From contig CM035171.1 of NCBI GenBank assembly GCA_020205615.1, forward strand, positions 22,695,741 through 22,759,740: a stretch of DNA of 64,000 bases. The letters are read 5' to 3'. A program made the translations under genes and the position numbers. The notes under the pieces are model-generated. The model was not told the DNA's origin. It ran no database searches and saw only the letters and a list, made by a program, of their open reading frames with translations. Source of the stretch: Panax quinquefolius (taxonomy: Eukaryota; Streptophyta; Magnoliopsida; Apiales; Araliaceae). Numbering within the stretch: the first letter of the stretch is position 1; every line of letters starts with the position of its first letter. Shown piece after piece: positions 11,660 to 23,759 of the stretch.

Positions 11660-12383
11660 TCACTAAGCTTCTTTGGGTAGCCTCTGCAAGATGCTTCTCG
11701 CAGTTTCTTTCCAGTGTCCAGGCTTATTGCAGTGGAAGCAAGCTCCTTTGCTATCCGTATCAGTTTTGTTCTTATTATCCTTTGTTTATGCCTTTCTATT
11801 TACCTTCTTTGAATCGTTCTTCTTTTCGGAAGATCCTTTGGCCCCTACCGAAGAAGACTTGATCTTTCTTGGTTGGAAAGTGACTCTCAACATTTTTCAA
11901 TATGTTAAGCAAATCAGCGAGGCTGATATCTAGCTTGTTCATATGAAAAATTCACAACAATTGTGAAAGGAGTCCGGGAGTGAGTGCAAGATCAAATCTT
12001 AGCTCAACTCTCCATCCATGACAAAACTCGTTGTCCTAATTGATCAATCAAATTGATAATGTTAAGGACTTTTATCTATACTGTAGTGTCATCGGTCATT
12101 TTAGATCAAAAGAGCTCCTTAGATATCTGATATCTATCAGTCCTACTTTCCTCACCATCAACTACTTGATGTGTAGGAATATAGTAGAAGCATCCATAGT
12201 TTCATGCTGACGCTGAAGCTCGTTACTCATAGATGCGAGCATGATGCATTGAGCCAACTGTGCATCATCTTGCCACTTTCTAAAAGTAGCAATGTCTTCC
12301 TCAGAGGCGTTGTTTGCAACCATTGCAGGGATAGACCTATTAAGGACATAAGATAACTTTTCAGCCATGAGAACTATTCTCAA
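11660..12383 (-). pseudogene. Copia gag remnant (UBN2-type) with zinc knuckle
   Basis: The minus-strand frame at 12383-12162 reads KLSYVLNRSIPAMVANN, FRKWQDDAQLAQCIMLASM and ELQRQHETMDA, which is the conserved plant copia gag core. At about 11751-11690 a zinc knuckle reads CFHCNKPGHWKETA; the fourth ligand Cys is replaced or lost by a shift, so the CCHC motif is broken. The frame between the two is interrupted. Confidence 0.88.
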
Positions 12384-13106
12384 ATTCCTTAACCAATCCG
12401 CTTAATACGGTTTGGTTAAATAACATCTAATATGTTTAGCAGGTGATAGTAATTTAGACATTGTAAAATTTCGTAAATGAATTTGTAATTAACAACATTT
12501 TAACATACATTCTTTTATTAATTACCAAAATAATTTAGGTCTTGTTTTAAATTGGTATCTCCCACTATTTTCTTCAAACTATATTACCTCACTTATATAG
12601 TTCGGCAAAATCTAATTAAAGATTTGCTAGTGAGAATAAGGATCCCATTTCAAATGTATATAGCCTTGTGGTGACACAACAAACTATATATAAATAAATA
12701 GGTAGACAACTTTTGTCAATTACATCAACTATGCAACTCCTTTTCTTTTGCCTCTTAGATTATTTTGATCAAGTGGTGGCACATCCGAATCAAAATTATC
12801 CAAGTTAAGTCCGACCTAGCACTCCATATATTCAAAAAGAAAAATATCATCCTTGTGGTGACACAACAAAACAATATTGTTCAATTTTCTTTATAAGCAT
12901 CAAATGTGATAAATTAACATCTTAAATACTTAATACTTGCCTTGTGGTGACACAACAAACTCATATTAAATATTTAATACTCTATTAATTTTATCATGCT
13001 AGAAAATGACGCTCGATATTCCAAATATCTTTGAACGCTTAGGACTTAATATAAAAATTGAGGGGTTTGTTATTAATTTGTCTCATCTTGCTTCACAGCA
13101 TGCATG

Positions 13107-13153
<47 letters not shown>

Positions 13154-14415
13154 CGCATCATATTAATGAACATGCGAAGCATGTTTGTATAATATATAAT
13201 ATATATAGTATAAGCATGCACATATAGAATACTATATTCTACCCGGATTGATTATGGACTTTTATTCTAATTTGGTTCACTAGAGCCACCAAGTGAACCA
13301 AAAGGTCAAACCCTAGGGGTGCAAGAAATAATATTTAAATATAACTATTACATTTAAACACGGGTTCCATTACAAACGGGTCTTCAAGCGCTCCTTGCTC
13401 CTTGATCTCCAATTTTTCAAAATTAATTCTAACTATTCCTATTACAAAACTAATTAAAATAAATAGAAACCTTGATCGTTGATCGAGGGAAGTACATAGG
13501 AGAGAGATAGAATTTACATTAAGAAAAATAGAGAAGAGGCAGTCTGTGTAACCCCATTTAATAAAACCCATACATTGATGCATCCAACTAAAAATAAAAT
13601 CCAATCACATTGGTCAATAGTCCATAATCAATCCCATTTATTATCATACACATCTCCATATGTATCAATAAATAACATTCATCTCATGAGTAATAAACAT
13701 TTAATATATATTGATATTATTTAATGGGCAAATTTAGTTAGTATAAAATCTAATTTTGAATCAAAATAAACTCCTTTATTTTAATCTAAATTTAAATCAA
13801 AATAAAATTATTTTATTTTAATTTATCCTATTTTGAAAAAAAAAAAAACTATTTTATTTTAATCAAAATCTTTAATCAAAATAAACTCCTTTATTTTAAT
13901 TAATTATGGAATCCAATTCAAGTAAAAAAAATAAACTCCTTTATTAAAGGAAACATGATTCTCTTTCCTATTCATAAATAAACTCCTTTATTTTGAATAA
14001 TATGAAATCATATTTCATATCTAAATAAACTTCTTTATTTAAGGAAATTAGGATTCTCTTTCCTATTCACAAATAAACTCTTTTATTTTGAATAATATGA
14101 AATCTTATTTCATATCTAAATAAACTCCTTTATTTAAGGAAATTAGGATTCTCTTTCCTATTCACAAATAAACTCTTTTTATTTTGAATAATATGAAATC
14201 TTATTTCTTATCTAAATAAACTCCTTTATTTAAGGAAACATATAATCCAATTTCAACTCCAATTAGTTATCATAGAATTCAATTCTAACTCTAATTAGTT
14301 AGCATGAAATTCTAATTTTAAAATTAAAATAAACCTTTTATTTTAAGATTAAAATAAATATTTTTTTTATTTTAAAATTAAAATAAACCTTTTATTTTAA
14401 TTATAAAATTATAAG

Positions 14416-14449
<34 letters not shown>

Positions 14450-14545
14450 GCATGAATTTTGAATCCATATGATTACAATATAGAATCACGTGAAAAGTCA
14501 ATTATAATACGTAATCACGTCCCTTGTTATTTGTTAACCAGTATG

Positions 14546-14597
<52 letters not shown>

Positions 14598-14914
14598 GAA
14601 TGAAACAAACTTGATTAACAAAAAAAAAAACGTGGGCAACAAATTACCTAAGTGACGAGTAATCCTGTTAACATGTACGGAATCTTGGAGGAGAAATTAA
14701 CATAATATATAAACGAAAAAAATACTGAAGCAGGTTGATGGTAAGAATCATTCTATGTGACAACCACGGATTCAGCAAAATTATAATCGGCATCCGCGAT
14801 TTTTTTTTTTCATACAATAAATTTTATACAACAATTTATGCCCAATTAAATTGTTCTAAACATATATCAATATACATATCAAATTTGAACAATTAATAAT
14901 TTGTATAAAGGTTT
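12384..14914 (-). other. Long non-coding 5' leader of nested copia
   Basis: About 2.5 kb between the primer-binding site and gag with no coding signal. It holds three copies of CCTTGTGGTGACACAACAAA (about 12664, 12852 and 12939), three (TA)n tracts (about 13110-13147, 14418-14446 and 14549-14593), and a local array of AAATAAACTCCTTTATTT-type units. The leader is unusually long for a copia element. Confidence 0.7.
13948..14240. repeat. ~95-bp tandem repeat, three copies, in copia leader
   Basis: Three units start at about 13948, 14041 and 14136, each running AAGGAAAN...TTCTCTTTCCTATTC through TGAATAATATGAAAT to AAATAAACTCCTTTATTT. They are 90-95% alike by eye. Confidence 0.85.
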
Positions 14915-14927
14915 GGCTCTGATGCCA
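14915..14927 (-). promoter_or_regulatory. Primer-binding site of nested copia (tRNA-iMet)
   Basis: On the minus strand TGGCATCAGAGCC, one base off the canonical TGGTATCAGAGCC complement of initiator tRNA-Met. It lies one base inside the LTR end and fixes the element's minus orientation. Confidence 0.9.
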
Positions 14928-17900
14928 CTGTTAGGTTTGTAATATTCAAGAACGCAATCAAATTGCAAAAAAAGTGCGAAAACGTGTAAAAATCAGAGTT
15001 TAAAAATTTTACAAACCATATACCCGGATCACCCTTTATGCACAATTATTAATTAAACGAAAAAGATGAATAAGAAACATACCCTTGAAGATCCGAGCTT
15101 CCTCAGGTACAAGTTCACCTCCAATCCTTTTCGGGTTCAACTTGAATCCACCGGGTTTGGTTCCTTCCTTTGATCAACGTTAGCCACCCAAGTGTTTGGC
15201 TTCTAGAGGTGATCCACCAAGGAAGAAGAAGAATTCAAGAAGATGGGTAGTTGGCTAAACCTTAGTTTTTCTATCTCTATAGAAAGGGTGCGTACTCTCC
15301 AACCATTGGAATTATTTCGTGGTCATGATATCTGATATAAGACTCCTCTTATAAAGATATCAAGTAACCCTATTTAAATAAGGTATTATTTAACTAAACC
15401 CTTTTAATTAAAGGGGCTCCCTAATCTTATTAGGGATAATTAATTAAACTCCTTTAATTAATTTTTCCTCCTAATCCTATTAGGAATAAATGAGAGTACT
15501 TATATTAAATTAATTCCTAAACTCTTTTAGAAATTAAAATAATAATAATTGTAATAATATTAATAAGACTCCTCTTATTAATTTATATTTAATATTTCTA
15601 AAATATTAAATAATAAATATTAAGCTATTTAATTTATTCTATCACCATAGATTAAATTAAATATACATAATATATTATTACGATTATGCCATTAACTTCT
15701 TAAATAATTATTCTTCCTTTTATGGTGTGACCCTTTAGGTTCTCCATATTAAACCGGTTGTGAATAAATCAATTAGAACAATTCTAATCTTATTTAAATA
15801 AATAAATTAAATAATTAATTTATTTAAATAAATAATATTTATTCTACAATAGGGATAAGCCTCCCTAGCGATCAACGACTTTCCAGATAATATAGATTTC
15901 AACATTAATCATAAAAGAACCTTTGAGTAAATAGTTACTGTAAGACCCCGAATTTTATGAAATAAAAGTATTCAATTTTTCTATTCAGTAATTGGTTAAA
16001 TTGATAAAAGTTAAGTTAAGGGTGATATATGAATTTTTTTTTCAAAATACGCAAGGGGGTATAAAGTATTCATTATTGTTTGGGAATATTCGTTTGGTCG
16101 TGGAATATTCTTTTCGCTTCGGGGAATATTAAATGACGCCAGTAGCGACTATTTGTGGGCCCCATAATGTAATAAGCATCGGGAAGAAAACGACAAAATT
16201 AAGTTTTTATAAATAACGACGTAATCGTTATCAATTAACATCGTTGGAATACGGTTGGTAAAATAAAGTAATACGCGTTGTTGCACGAAGAGTTAATACG
16301 GTATTACAAAGTATTTTGAATTATTGATTCTTACGTGAAGAAGGCACTACTCAATAATTGTTACAGTAATTACTGTTCAATATTTTATTTTATTGATTCA
16401 ATAATTGATGCGTTGATATTTTATATTATTGTTGTTCAATAATTATCACTGCACAATATTTCTCATTATCAGATCAATAATTCATATTATTTGAATAATA
16501 TTATTAGATAGCATTATTGGCAATGTCTAGAAAGTTCATCAAGGAGAGGTTTGGTCACCTAATTGCGGCGCCGAGAAGGAGAAATTCTTATCTGAAAGCC
16601 CCTCTTTCACAGGAGCAGCACTGGTCATCATAAATGTGATTACGTAATATTATTTGTGAATAATTAATTATTGATTCATATGATAAGAAAATATTTATTC
16701 GATGTGAATATAAATGATGGATTTATTTATGTGGTTATAAGTGAAGGAATTAATGATGAGGTGTTTTATATCGGTATTTGTCGAAATGGAGAACAAAATA
16801 TGGGATTTTCGGAAAAATTAGTTTATTACTTGATTTTGTAAAATCCATAACTTTTGTGTATAATGAGTTAAGAGATGAGCCATATATCAAAAGAAAGCCC
16901 TAGAAGTAAGCTAATCTGTAGAAATTTGAATCACCCAAAAATTCTTTGTAGATATTTCGTGGTGAAATTTTGAATGAAAGCTGGTCCGAAGGACTAATAG
17001 TCGAAAAAATCGGTGTTCTTCAAACTATATTATGTGAGTTATAAATTTTGATCCGACCGTTGGATCGTTGTAATTTTTGGATATGTTATACATACATAAG
17101 TTGAGTATATGTCCACAAATTTTGAACCGTTAAAATGAACGAATGATTTGTTATGAATTTTAAGAGGTAATGGCGATTAGGAAATTAGGTTTTGGTGGAA
17201 AATTCTAGAATTGAGTGGGCCCCACTCTTGGTTGTTGGGGAAGATGGCTGATTTTTGGTGGGTGGAATAGTAGCAGGAGTAAAGCCATCGGGGTTGCAGA
17301 GTTAAGTCCTTGACGTCTTAACATTTTCTATAAATAGAAAGGCTAAGTTAGAATTGAAAATCACACCGGAATTCATAAGTTTTTCTCTTTTCTCTCTAGA
17401 TTATCGAGTGTATTTTGTGAGTATTTAGATACTTGGTGAGTTGTTATTCATCGATTGCAAGTTTCTTCTTGTCATATCAGATATCCAAATGGAAGTCTTT
17501 TTGTTCTTTTGAGGTAAGGGATATTAAGGGATATTATTTTTTTTCGTAATGATATTATTTCTTCAATATCATTATCTTTGAAATGTTGATCTGAAGTTTT
17601 ATCAAATTTGGAACTTTTTCATGTTGGGGTTACTATTCATGAATTACTATTCACGAGCTATTATTATTCACGAGTTACTATTCACGAGTACTATTCATGA
17701 AGCGTGAAGATGTTTTTTTGTGGAATTTCTATCTTTTGGTGTTGAGTTCTTATTCACGATACTAAGATTATTCACGATACTCTGCACTATTCATTTAAAT
17801 AAGACTATTCATAGAAAAATGAAAATTTTTTTTTTTCGTCTAAAATATCTATTCGGATACTACCTTTGATTGTATCCATGTTTTGATCATTCTTGAATTT

Positions 17901-17954
17901 TACACCACTATGATTATTTTTGAGGTATTTTTGGGCGTGGATAAAACCAATGCA

Positions 17955-18340
17955 AAGATGAATGATTTAAGAAGAATATCTTTGGCTCAGTGCAAAGATG
18001 AGCAGTGTTTAAATGAACATGACCAAGTGATGAATATCTTTAGCCGTGATGGTGCAAAGATGAATTATTGATGAATATCTTTTGCTTTCGTAGTAAAGAT
18101 GACTTGTTTGTGAATATCTTAGCTTTGTAGTGCAAAGATGAATTATTGATGAATATCTTTTGCTCGTAATGCAAAGATGACTGTTGTTGAATATCTTTGC
18201 TTTGTAGTGCAAAGATGAATTATTGATGAATATCTTTGGCTTGTAATGCAAAGATGACCCGTTGTTGAATATCTTTGCTTTGTAGTGTAAAGATGAATGT
18301 TGATGAATATCTTTGTGCGTGGTGCAAAGATGAATTTATT
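17955..18340. repeat. GCAAAGATGAAT tandem array of Tekay-type LTRs
   Basis: About eight imperfect 40-60-bp units of the form GAATATCTTTGG...GTAGTGCAAAGATGAA. The same array occurs at 33085-33345 (C), 33895-34135 (X), 34715-34795 (B), 42025-42215 (B 3' LTR) and in reverse at 46025-46170 (D). Unit number varies between copies, so it is a likely site of slippage or unequal exchange. Confidence 0.85.
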
Positions 18341-18719
18341 AGTATGATTATGAGCAGAAGGCGTGATTTGGTATAACCATGATCTTTGATGTTTCGGGTA
18401 AAGACAAGTGATGAAAATTTTTTTGTCTTGGATGAGGAAAGGAATTTAGAACTACAATTACGATTATGAGTTATACACGTGATTGTGGGATGGAATTGTT
18501 GATTGATGTTACGAGGATAAAACATTGTTGGTGGATTTTAACATGGAGAAGACAATAGACTTTATAGTCTATTTGACTCTTCTAATGGATTGCTCATTCA
18601 TTTGCAACTATGGTTGAAAAGTTTTATCATCTACCATATGTTCTAAATCTCGATTTATTCTTGATGAAGACTATTGATAATTTATTTATCTTTAGTCATA
18701 ATATTCTTTCTTGAGCTAG

Positions 18720-19220
18720 TTGTGCTCACCCTTTTGTTTCACAATTTCTTTCGGAGTAATAAAAGTGTATTTGGGTCGGCGAGGGGATAACGAGGGAATA
18801 GAGTGGTGGTCTATAGATGTTGAGGGTGAGGTGAATTTAACTTGGAAGGGTGTTTTGTCACTATCATACAAGATGTCTAATGACATACAACCTCGTGTTA
18901 TCATAAGACATGGTTGTGCTCATCCACTTCTTCGAGTATATTTACAAGCACTACCTATATAATCTTGGTGTTTGTTTGGAGTATAATACCCAATTAGAGC
19001 GGTGGAGATAATGATATGTCAAGAGAAGACTCACCATCTGGGAAGAATATGATAGTAATCTTCTCGTTTTTCTTTGGGGTCTATTAGGTCAACCAAGGAT
19101 AATTCTGTGGCCATATGATATCTACCATAACCTAAAAGCATGGCCTCCCATGTACGAAGGTTTTCTTGAGCACTTCCCAAAGATTCTAATTTCTAAAACG
19201 GCTTTTTGACTATACCTTTA
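18720..19220 (+). other. Extra LTR module with short conserved ORF
   Basis: A segment found only in solo LTRs G and E (reverse, about 28490-28990). It includes a frame with SYKMSNDIQPRVIIRHGCAHPL in G and SYKMSNDIQLRVIIRQGCAHPL in E, about 60 residues long and starting within the conserved part. I do not recognise the product. It may be a captured fragment or chance openness in a young repeat. Confidence 0.5.
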
Positions 19221-20284
19221 TGTAAGGTGTCATGGTGACGTGTTATCCAAGTTGGTGTCCGAGTTACATTTGGTATATATTGGTATCCAAACTCACAAAG
19301 ACATATGTGTTGTTGTATTTTGCACGACAATTGTTGTAATAAAGTTGTAGTTATTTACGTACCATGTATTTAACGACTCGAGAATAGGTTGGATGGAATG
19401 GACCTATTTTGGGGTTATTCTGATTCATCAGCACAATTCAATCCTTCCACCATACAATGTCCCAATTAAATATAAGACATGGAATTCTTGTCCAAGTCTT
19501 ATTTTATTTAATTATATGTATTTCGATCCTTAAATGCACAACTCAAATAATGAAAATTAGAAACTCCTTTCTAATTTCATTACGCCGCCGCCAAGGACTC
19601 TTTGGGTTGTCATTTATCGAATCACATAGGACATTTCTCTTCTTTTAATAGAAGTGGTAGATTCTTTATTGATCATACATTATCTCCATGTACAACTTAT
19701 TATACCCAAGCATACCCTTTGATATACCCTAAGGGTCTTAAGGAATAAGTCAAAGTATAACTCATCATACACAAGATACTATGATGATCTCAAGTCCAAG
19801 GATCACTTGTACTACTATCACTACAGGAATTCCTATTGATAGGCAAGTAAAACTCCATTAGGTATTCCTTAGCGAGTCAATGCGTTCGATGAACTTATTC
19901 TCTAATAAGCACCTACATACTTGCTTTTAGTGTCTCCACACAAATGATTATGAGATCAATCATCCTCATCCAATGAGCAAGTTAACGTATGTACCAATCT
20001 ATCCGGATTCACTAATCCCCAATTTAGTAATCCAATGATTGGGAACTATTTTAGTTTTAAGCTTTCTAAGAATTTAGATCTCATTAGAATGATCATCATC
20101 ATTATTCTAAAAGCATTGCTTAAAACTATGGTTTTATCACATATTATAAAACGACAAGATCATGTAGATAATTAAAAGCCTTTAATAAATTAATACTTTT
20201 TATTAATAAATGAATAAGATTGTTACAAAGTATATGCTTTATCATCAAACATGATTGGCTTGTGTGGATACTACTTTCACTGTA

Positions 20285-20339
20285 CCATGTATTTGGCGAC
20301 TCAGAATAAGTAATGTATACCTATTTTGGGGGCATCACA
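20285..20339 (+). repeat. 5' LTR of element A, last 55 bp
   Basis: CCATGTATTTGGCGACTC through GGGGGCATCACA, matching 27560-27614 of the 3' LTR. It completes the LTR after the copia insertion. Confidence 0.93.
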
Positions 20340-20341
20340 GT

Positions 20342-20353
20342 TGGTATCAAAGC
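20342..20353 (+). promoter_or_regulatory. Primer-binding site of element A (tRNA-iMet)
   Basis: TGGTATCAAAGC two bases after the LTR; one mismatch (CAG to CAA) to the canonical TGGTATCAGAGC. Confidence 0.88.
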
Positions 20354-20526
20354 TTAGGGATATGATCCCTGGCTAAGATGTGAGACTAGAACTAGGAGGG
20401 GAGAGATGGGGAATTCCTTCGCTAGTATGACCTACCTAAGTTTATTTGGTATTTAATTGGTCGGTCAAAGTATAGGGATAATATGTTATATGTTAATTAA
20501 CCTTTATTTTATGGCAGTATCTGAAA

Positions 20527-21667
20527 ATGACATCCAAGAATGTTGAAAATATCAATGGAGCACAAGAGACCGTTGAGTCTCCACATATCAATAATCAAGA
20601 GAATGTGCATCAGGAAGGCGACAATCCTCATGCAAACAACAACACCGACAAATGATGAATGATGGATTGTTCGGAGGCTTTATGCAATTCATGCAACATC
20701 AAAGTAGAGCGGCTCTCATCCAAAATATAGGTAGAAACATCGAAAGCTCTCGGACGCACATCGCTAAAAGCTTGCTTCAAGGAACTGGGACCACCGGAGT
20801 TTTTGGAGAGCCAAAACCACTTAAGGCGAAGCATGGATAAAGCAAATCACCAAGATATTTGATGTCTTGGGATGCTCCAAGGAGCAAAAGGTCCCCTTCT
20901 CCACCTTCATGTTGCGTGAAGAAGCGAGACATTGGTGGGAATCAGAACGCGTACCAACTTGGCGCGACTCAAGATGTCTTAGGAAAAGTTCCAAGAGCTA
21001 TTCAACGACAAGTACTTTCCCGAGAGTATTCGTCACATGAAAGAGGTGGAGTTTATCAAGTTGGAACAAAACAATATGACCGTGTCGCAATACGAGGCTA
21101 AATTTGCGGAGTTATCCCGGTTTGCATCCCATTTGGTCGATAATAAGGAGTGAATGACGCGAATATTTTTAAGAGGTTTAAAACCGGAGATACGTCAATA
21201 TCTTATTTCTCATAAACTGTGTTTGTACTCAGATGTTGTAAATAGGGCTCAGTTATTGGAGCGCAGAATGTAGCAGTCAATATAACCAAGAGAAAGCGGT
21301 ACGGCAACATGAAAAAATACCGGTGGTATCAGTCATCGAAGCGGTGACAACAAACGTGGAGGGAATCAACATGCCAGAAATGGTAATCACTTCGGTGGTA
21401 ATCATGGATGGCCAAGACAGTAAAAATGGACATTTCAAGAAAAGGAGATTCAATAATGATGAAAAGACGTCAGCACCAGCAACCATGGTTAAGGAAGGAG
21501 AACGACCTCCTATCATATGCTTCAAATGTGGAGGGGAGGGATATATCAGTCCAAACTGCGCGATGCCATCCAAAGCGTGTTATAATTGTGGAAGAGAAGG
21601 TCACCTAGCCCGATTTTGTCGTTGCTCACCAAGACAAGTTCAACTAGGATGGAGGCACCAAAGGTAG
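20527..21667 (+). pseudogene. gag: Element A gag (capsid and nucleocapsid), broken
   Basis: The structural protein that packages retrotransposon RNA. The start ATG at 20527 begins MTSKNVENINGAQETVES, which stops after 43 codons; a second frame opens at 20652. The capsid domain is recognisable at about 20835-21270: WIKQITKIFDVLGCSKEQK, FMLREEARHWWES, MTVSQYEAKFAELSRFA and LRGLKPEIRQYLISH, the Retrotrans_gag pattern of Tekay-like elements. Two zinc knuckles follow at about 21519-21622: CFKCGGEGYISPNC and CYNCGREGHLARFC, both with complete Cys/His sets except that the first has Y in place of H. At least four frame changes or stops occur, including a TGA at about 21152. Confidence 0.9.
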
Positions 21668-21740
21668 TCCCGAGAAAAAGTCAAAGCCGGTGGTGCAAGG
21701 AGAGCATTTGTCGTGACCTCCCGAGAAAGCAAGGAACCCG

Positions 21741-23640
21741 AACGAGGTCATCACGGGTAAGCTTATCATAAACTCTAAATAAGTCTATACCTTATTTGAT
21801 ACTGGGTTCTACCCATTCTTTTATTTCTCCTACTTGCGCTCAACGATTAAATTTGACTCCAGAGAAATTAGACTTTGACTTATCTGTGGAAACTCCGTTG
21901 GGAGAAACCTTCATTAATATCCACTGTTTATAAGTCTTGTTTGGTTCAAATCGGCACCCTTACATTACCTGTCGATCTTATTTCATTGAAAATACTTGCA
22001 TTTGATGTGATTCTAAAGGATTGATTGGTTAACTACTCATCATGCAAAAATTGATTATTTTCGTAAGGTTGTTAGCTTTCATATTCCTAACCAACCTATT
22101 ATGCAAATTCAAGCAACCAAACCATTAAAATCAATCACTGTAATCTCAAGCCATAAAGTTATTCGTTTATTGAAAAACGGATGTCAAGCTTTCTTAGCTC
22201 ATGTCACGGATCTAAATAAAAATACGTCAGTTTTGAATAATATTTCTATTGTTAATGAATTTCCTGACGTATTCCCTGAAGAACTTCCTGGCCTACCCCC
22301 AGAGCGTGAAATTGAATTTTGCATCGACCTTGAACCCGGTACAAAACCCATTTCCAAAGCCCCATATCAAATGGCTCTATTGAACCTTCAGGAGTTAAAG
22401 ACTCAACTGCAGGAATTGTTAGACATTGGCTTTATTCATCCTAGTACTTCTCCTTGGGGTGCTCCTGTTCTATTCGTGAAGAAGAAAGATGGGAGTATGC
22501 GACTTTGTATTGATTATCGGGAGTTGAATCATGTCACCATCAAAAATAGGTACCCATTGCCACGTATTGATGACCTGTTTGACCAGTTGTAAGGAGCAAA
22601 AATCTTTTCAAAGATTGATCTTCGTTCCGAATATCACCAATTGAAGATTAGAACCGATGACATTCCAAAGCGGCGCCGAGAACTCCGATGACGGGCATTA
22701 TGAATTCCTAGTCATGTCCTTTGGATTGACTAATGCTCCTGCTGCCTTCATGGATATGATGAACCGAGTATTCAAGGAATATTTGGATCACTTTGTGGTC
22801 GTTTTTATTGATGACATCCTTATTTATTCCAAAAGCCGTGAAGATCATGAGCAACACTTGAGGCTGATACTCCAAAAGCTTCGTGAATACAAGCTTTATG
22901 CCAAGTTGAAGAAATGTGAGTTCTGGGTTGAGGAAGTAGCATTCCTTGGGCACGTGGTATCAAGTCATGGAATATCTGTTGACCCAATAAAGATTGAAGC
23001 TATTCGAAGCTGGGACCAACCTAAATCGGATAATAGAAATCGTAGCTTTCTCGGCATTTGGTTATTATCGGAGATTCGTAGAAGGGTTTTCTTGAATCGC
23101 TACTCCACTAGCTCAGCTGACTCGGAAAGATACAAAGTTCGGTTGGAGCGAGGAATGTGAGAAGAGTTTTCAAGAACTCAAGAGGAGACTCATTTCAGCA
23201 CCTGTTCTGACAATACCATCTGGTTTAGAGGGATTTGTCATCTACAGTGATGCTTCGGGCAAAGGGTTAGGATGTGTTCTCATGCAACATGAGAAAGTCA
23301 TAGCCTATGTCTCACGACAACTCAAAGAATGTGAGAGGAATTATCTTACTCATGATCTAGAGTTGGCAGCTGTTGTCTTCGCGCTAAAGATTTTGAGGCA
23401 TTACTTGTATGGGGAAAAAGTGGAGATCTTTACGGATTATAAAAGCCTCAAATATTTCTTCACTCAAAAGGAACTCAACATGCAACAACAACGTTGGCTT
23501 GAACTGTTGAAAGATTATGATCATACCATCTAATACCATCCTGGAAAAGCGAACGTGGTAGCTGACGCATTGAGTAGAAGATCATATGCGGGTACGAGTG
23601 AAATATTGACAACGCAAAGGCCCATTTTGTGTGACTTGCA
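21741..23640 (+). pseudogene. pol: Element A protease, reverse transcriptase and RNase H
   Basis: Aspartic protease: LFDTGFYPFF at about 21790-21820 keeps the DTG catalytic triad, just after an in-frame stop. Reverse transcriptase: 22101-22592 has [56 protein letters not shown] and [14 protein letters not shown] at about 22590 (from CAA) and a damaged stretch at 22660-22690 break the frame, which resumes with [17 protein letters not shown], the catalytic [10 protein letters not shown], and [14 protein letters not shown] to about 23010. RNase H: about 23225-23530 has [35 protein letters not shown] and [13 protein letters not shown], with Asp, Glu and Asp all present. It ends with VVADALSRR. 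Most catalytic residues survive although the frame does not. Confidence 0.95.
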
Positions 23641-23759
23641 AAGGATGGAAATAGAGTTAAAGACTCCAGGGACCCATGTGATGATGGCGAACATACGAGT
23701 AGAACCAACTTTAATTGATAAAGTTAAAGTTTGCTCGCCTGCACTACTGGACTGGAGGC

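Larger units (their letters stand above)
15939..19430 (+). mobile_element. Solo LTR G (long Tekay-type variant) inside copia LTR
   Basis: Begins TGTAAGACCCCG and is homologous to the LTRs of element B but longer (about 3.5 kb). It shows the GAATATTC palindromes, the conserved block GGTTTGGTCACCTAATTGCGG (about 16548-16568), a TATA box (17328), a tandem array of GCAAAGATGAAT units and an extra module (about 18720-19220) shared with solo LTR E. No internal domain is present, so it is solo. The right end (GGGGTTATTCTGATTCATCA) is abnormal for the family and the target duplication cannot be read. Confidence 0.85.
7716..20279 (-). mobile_element. Ty1/copia retrotransposon, minus strand, inserted in element A's 5' LTR
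   Basis: Bounded by CTGTA duplications (7711-7715 and 20280-20284). Read on the minus strand the LTRs run TGAAAGTAG...CCTAACA. The 5' LTR is on the right (14929-20279, itself interrupted) and the 3' LTR on the left (7716-9474). A tRNA-iMet-type primer-binding site abuts the right LTR, and the internal domain encodes decayed gag, integrase, RT and RNase H in copia order (integrase before RT). Removing it restores a continuous element-A LTR, which proves the nesting. The lineage within copia is unresolved. Confidence 0.95.
14929..20279 (-). repeat. 5' LTR of nested copia, interrupted by solo LTR G
   Basis: Same sequence as 7716-9474, split after ATAGTTAC by 15939-19430 and resuming at GCACAATTCAATCC. 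A further ~105-bp stretch near 19575-19670 (ATTACGCCGCCGCCAAGGAC through TTTATTGATC) is absent from the other LTR. It reads like a copia pol fragment (RLCWVVIYRITXDISLLL-like) and is a small unexplained insertion. Confidence 0.9.

Noticed and set aside
11673..11933. Plus-strand 86-residue frame with hydrophobic run
   Set aside because: It is the complement of the copia gag zinc-knuckle region on the minus strand.
18009..18525. Minus-strand frames over the GCAAAGATGAAT array (also 33212-33436, 41975-42211)
   Set aside because: Low-complexity repeats of one tandem unit within LTRs; no protein family resemblance.
22708..22953. Minus-strand frames opposite RT, RNase H and integrase (also 23475-23784, 37707-37928, 38642-38869)
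   Set aside because: They are antisense shadows of conserved pol coding sequence.
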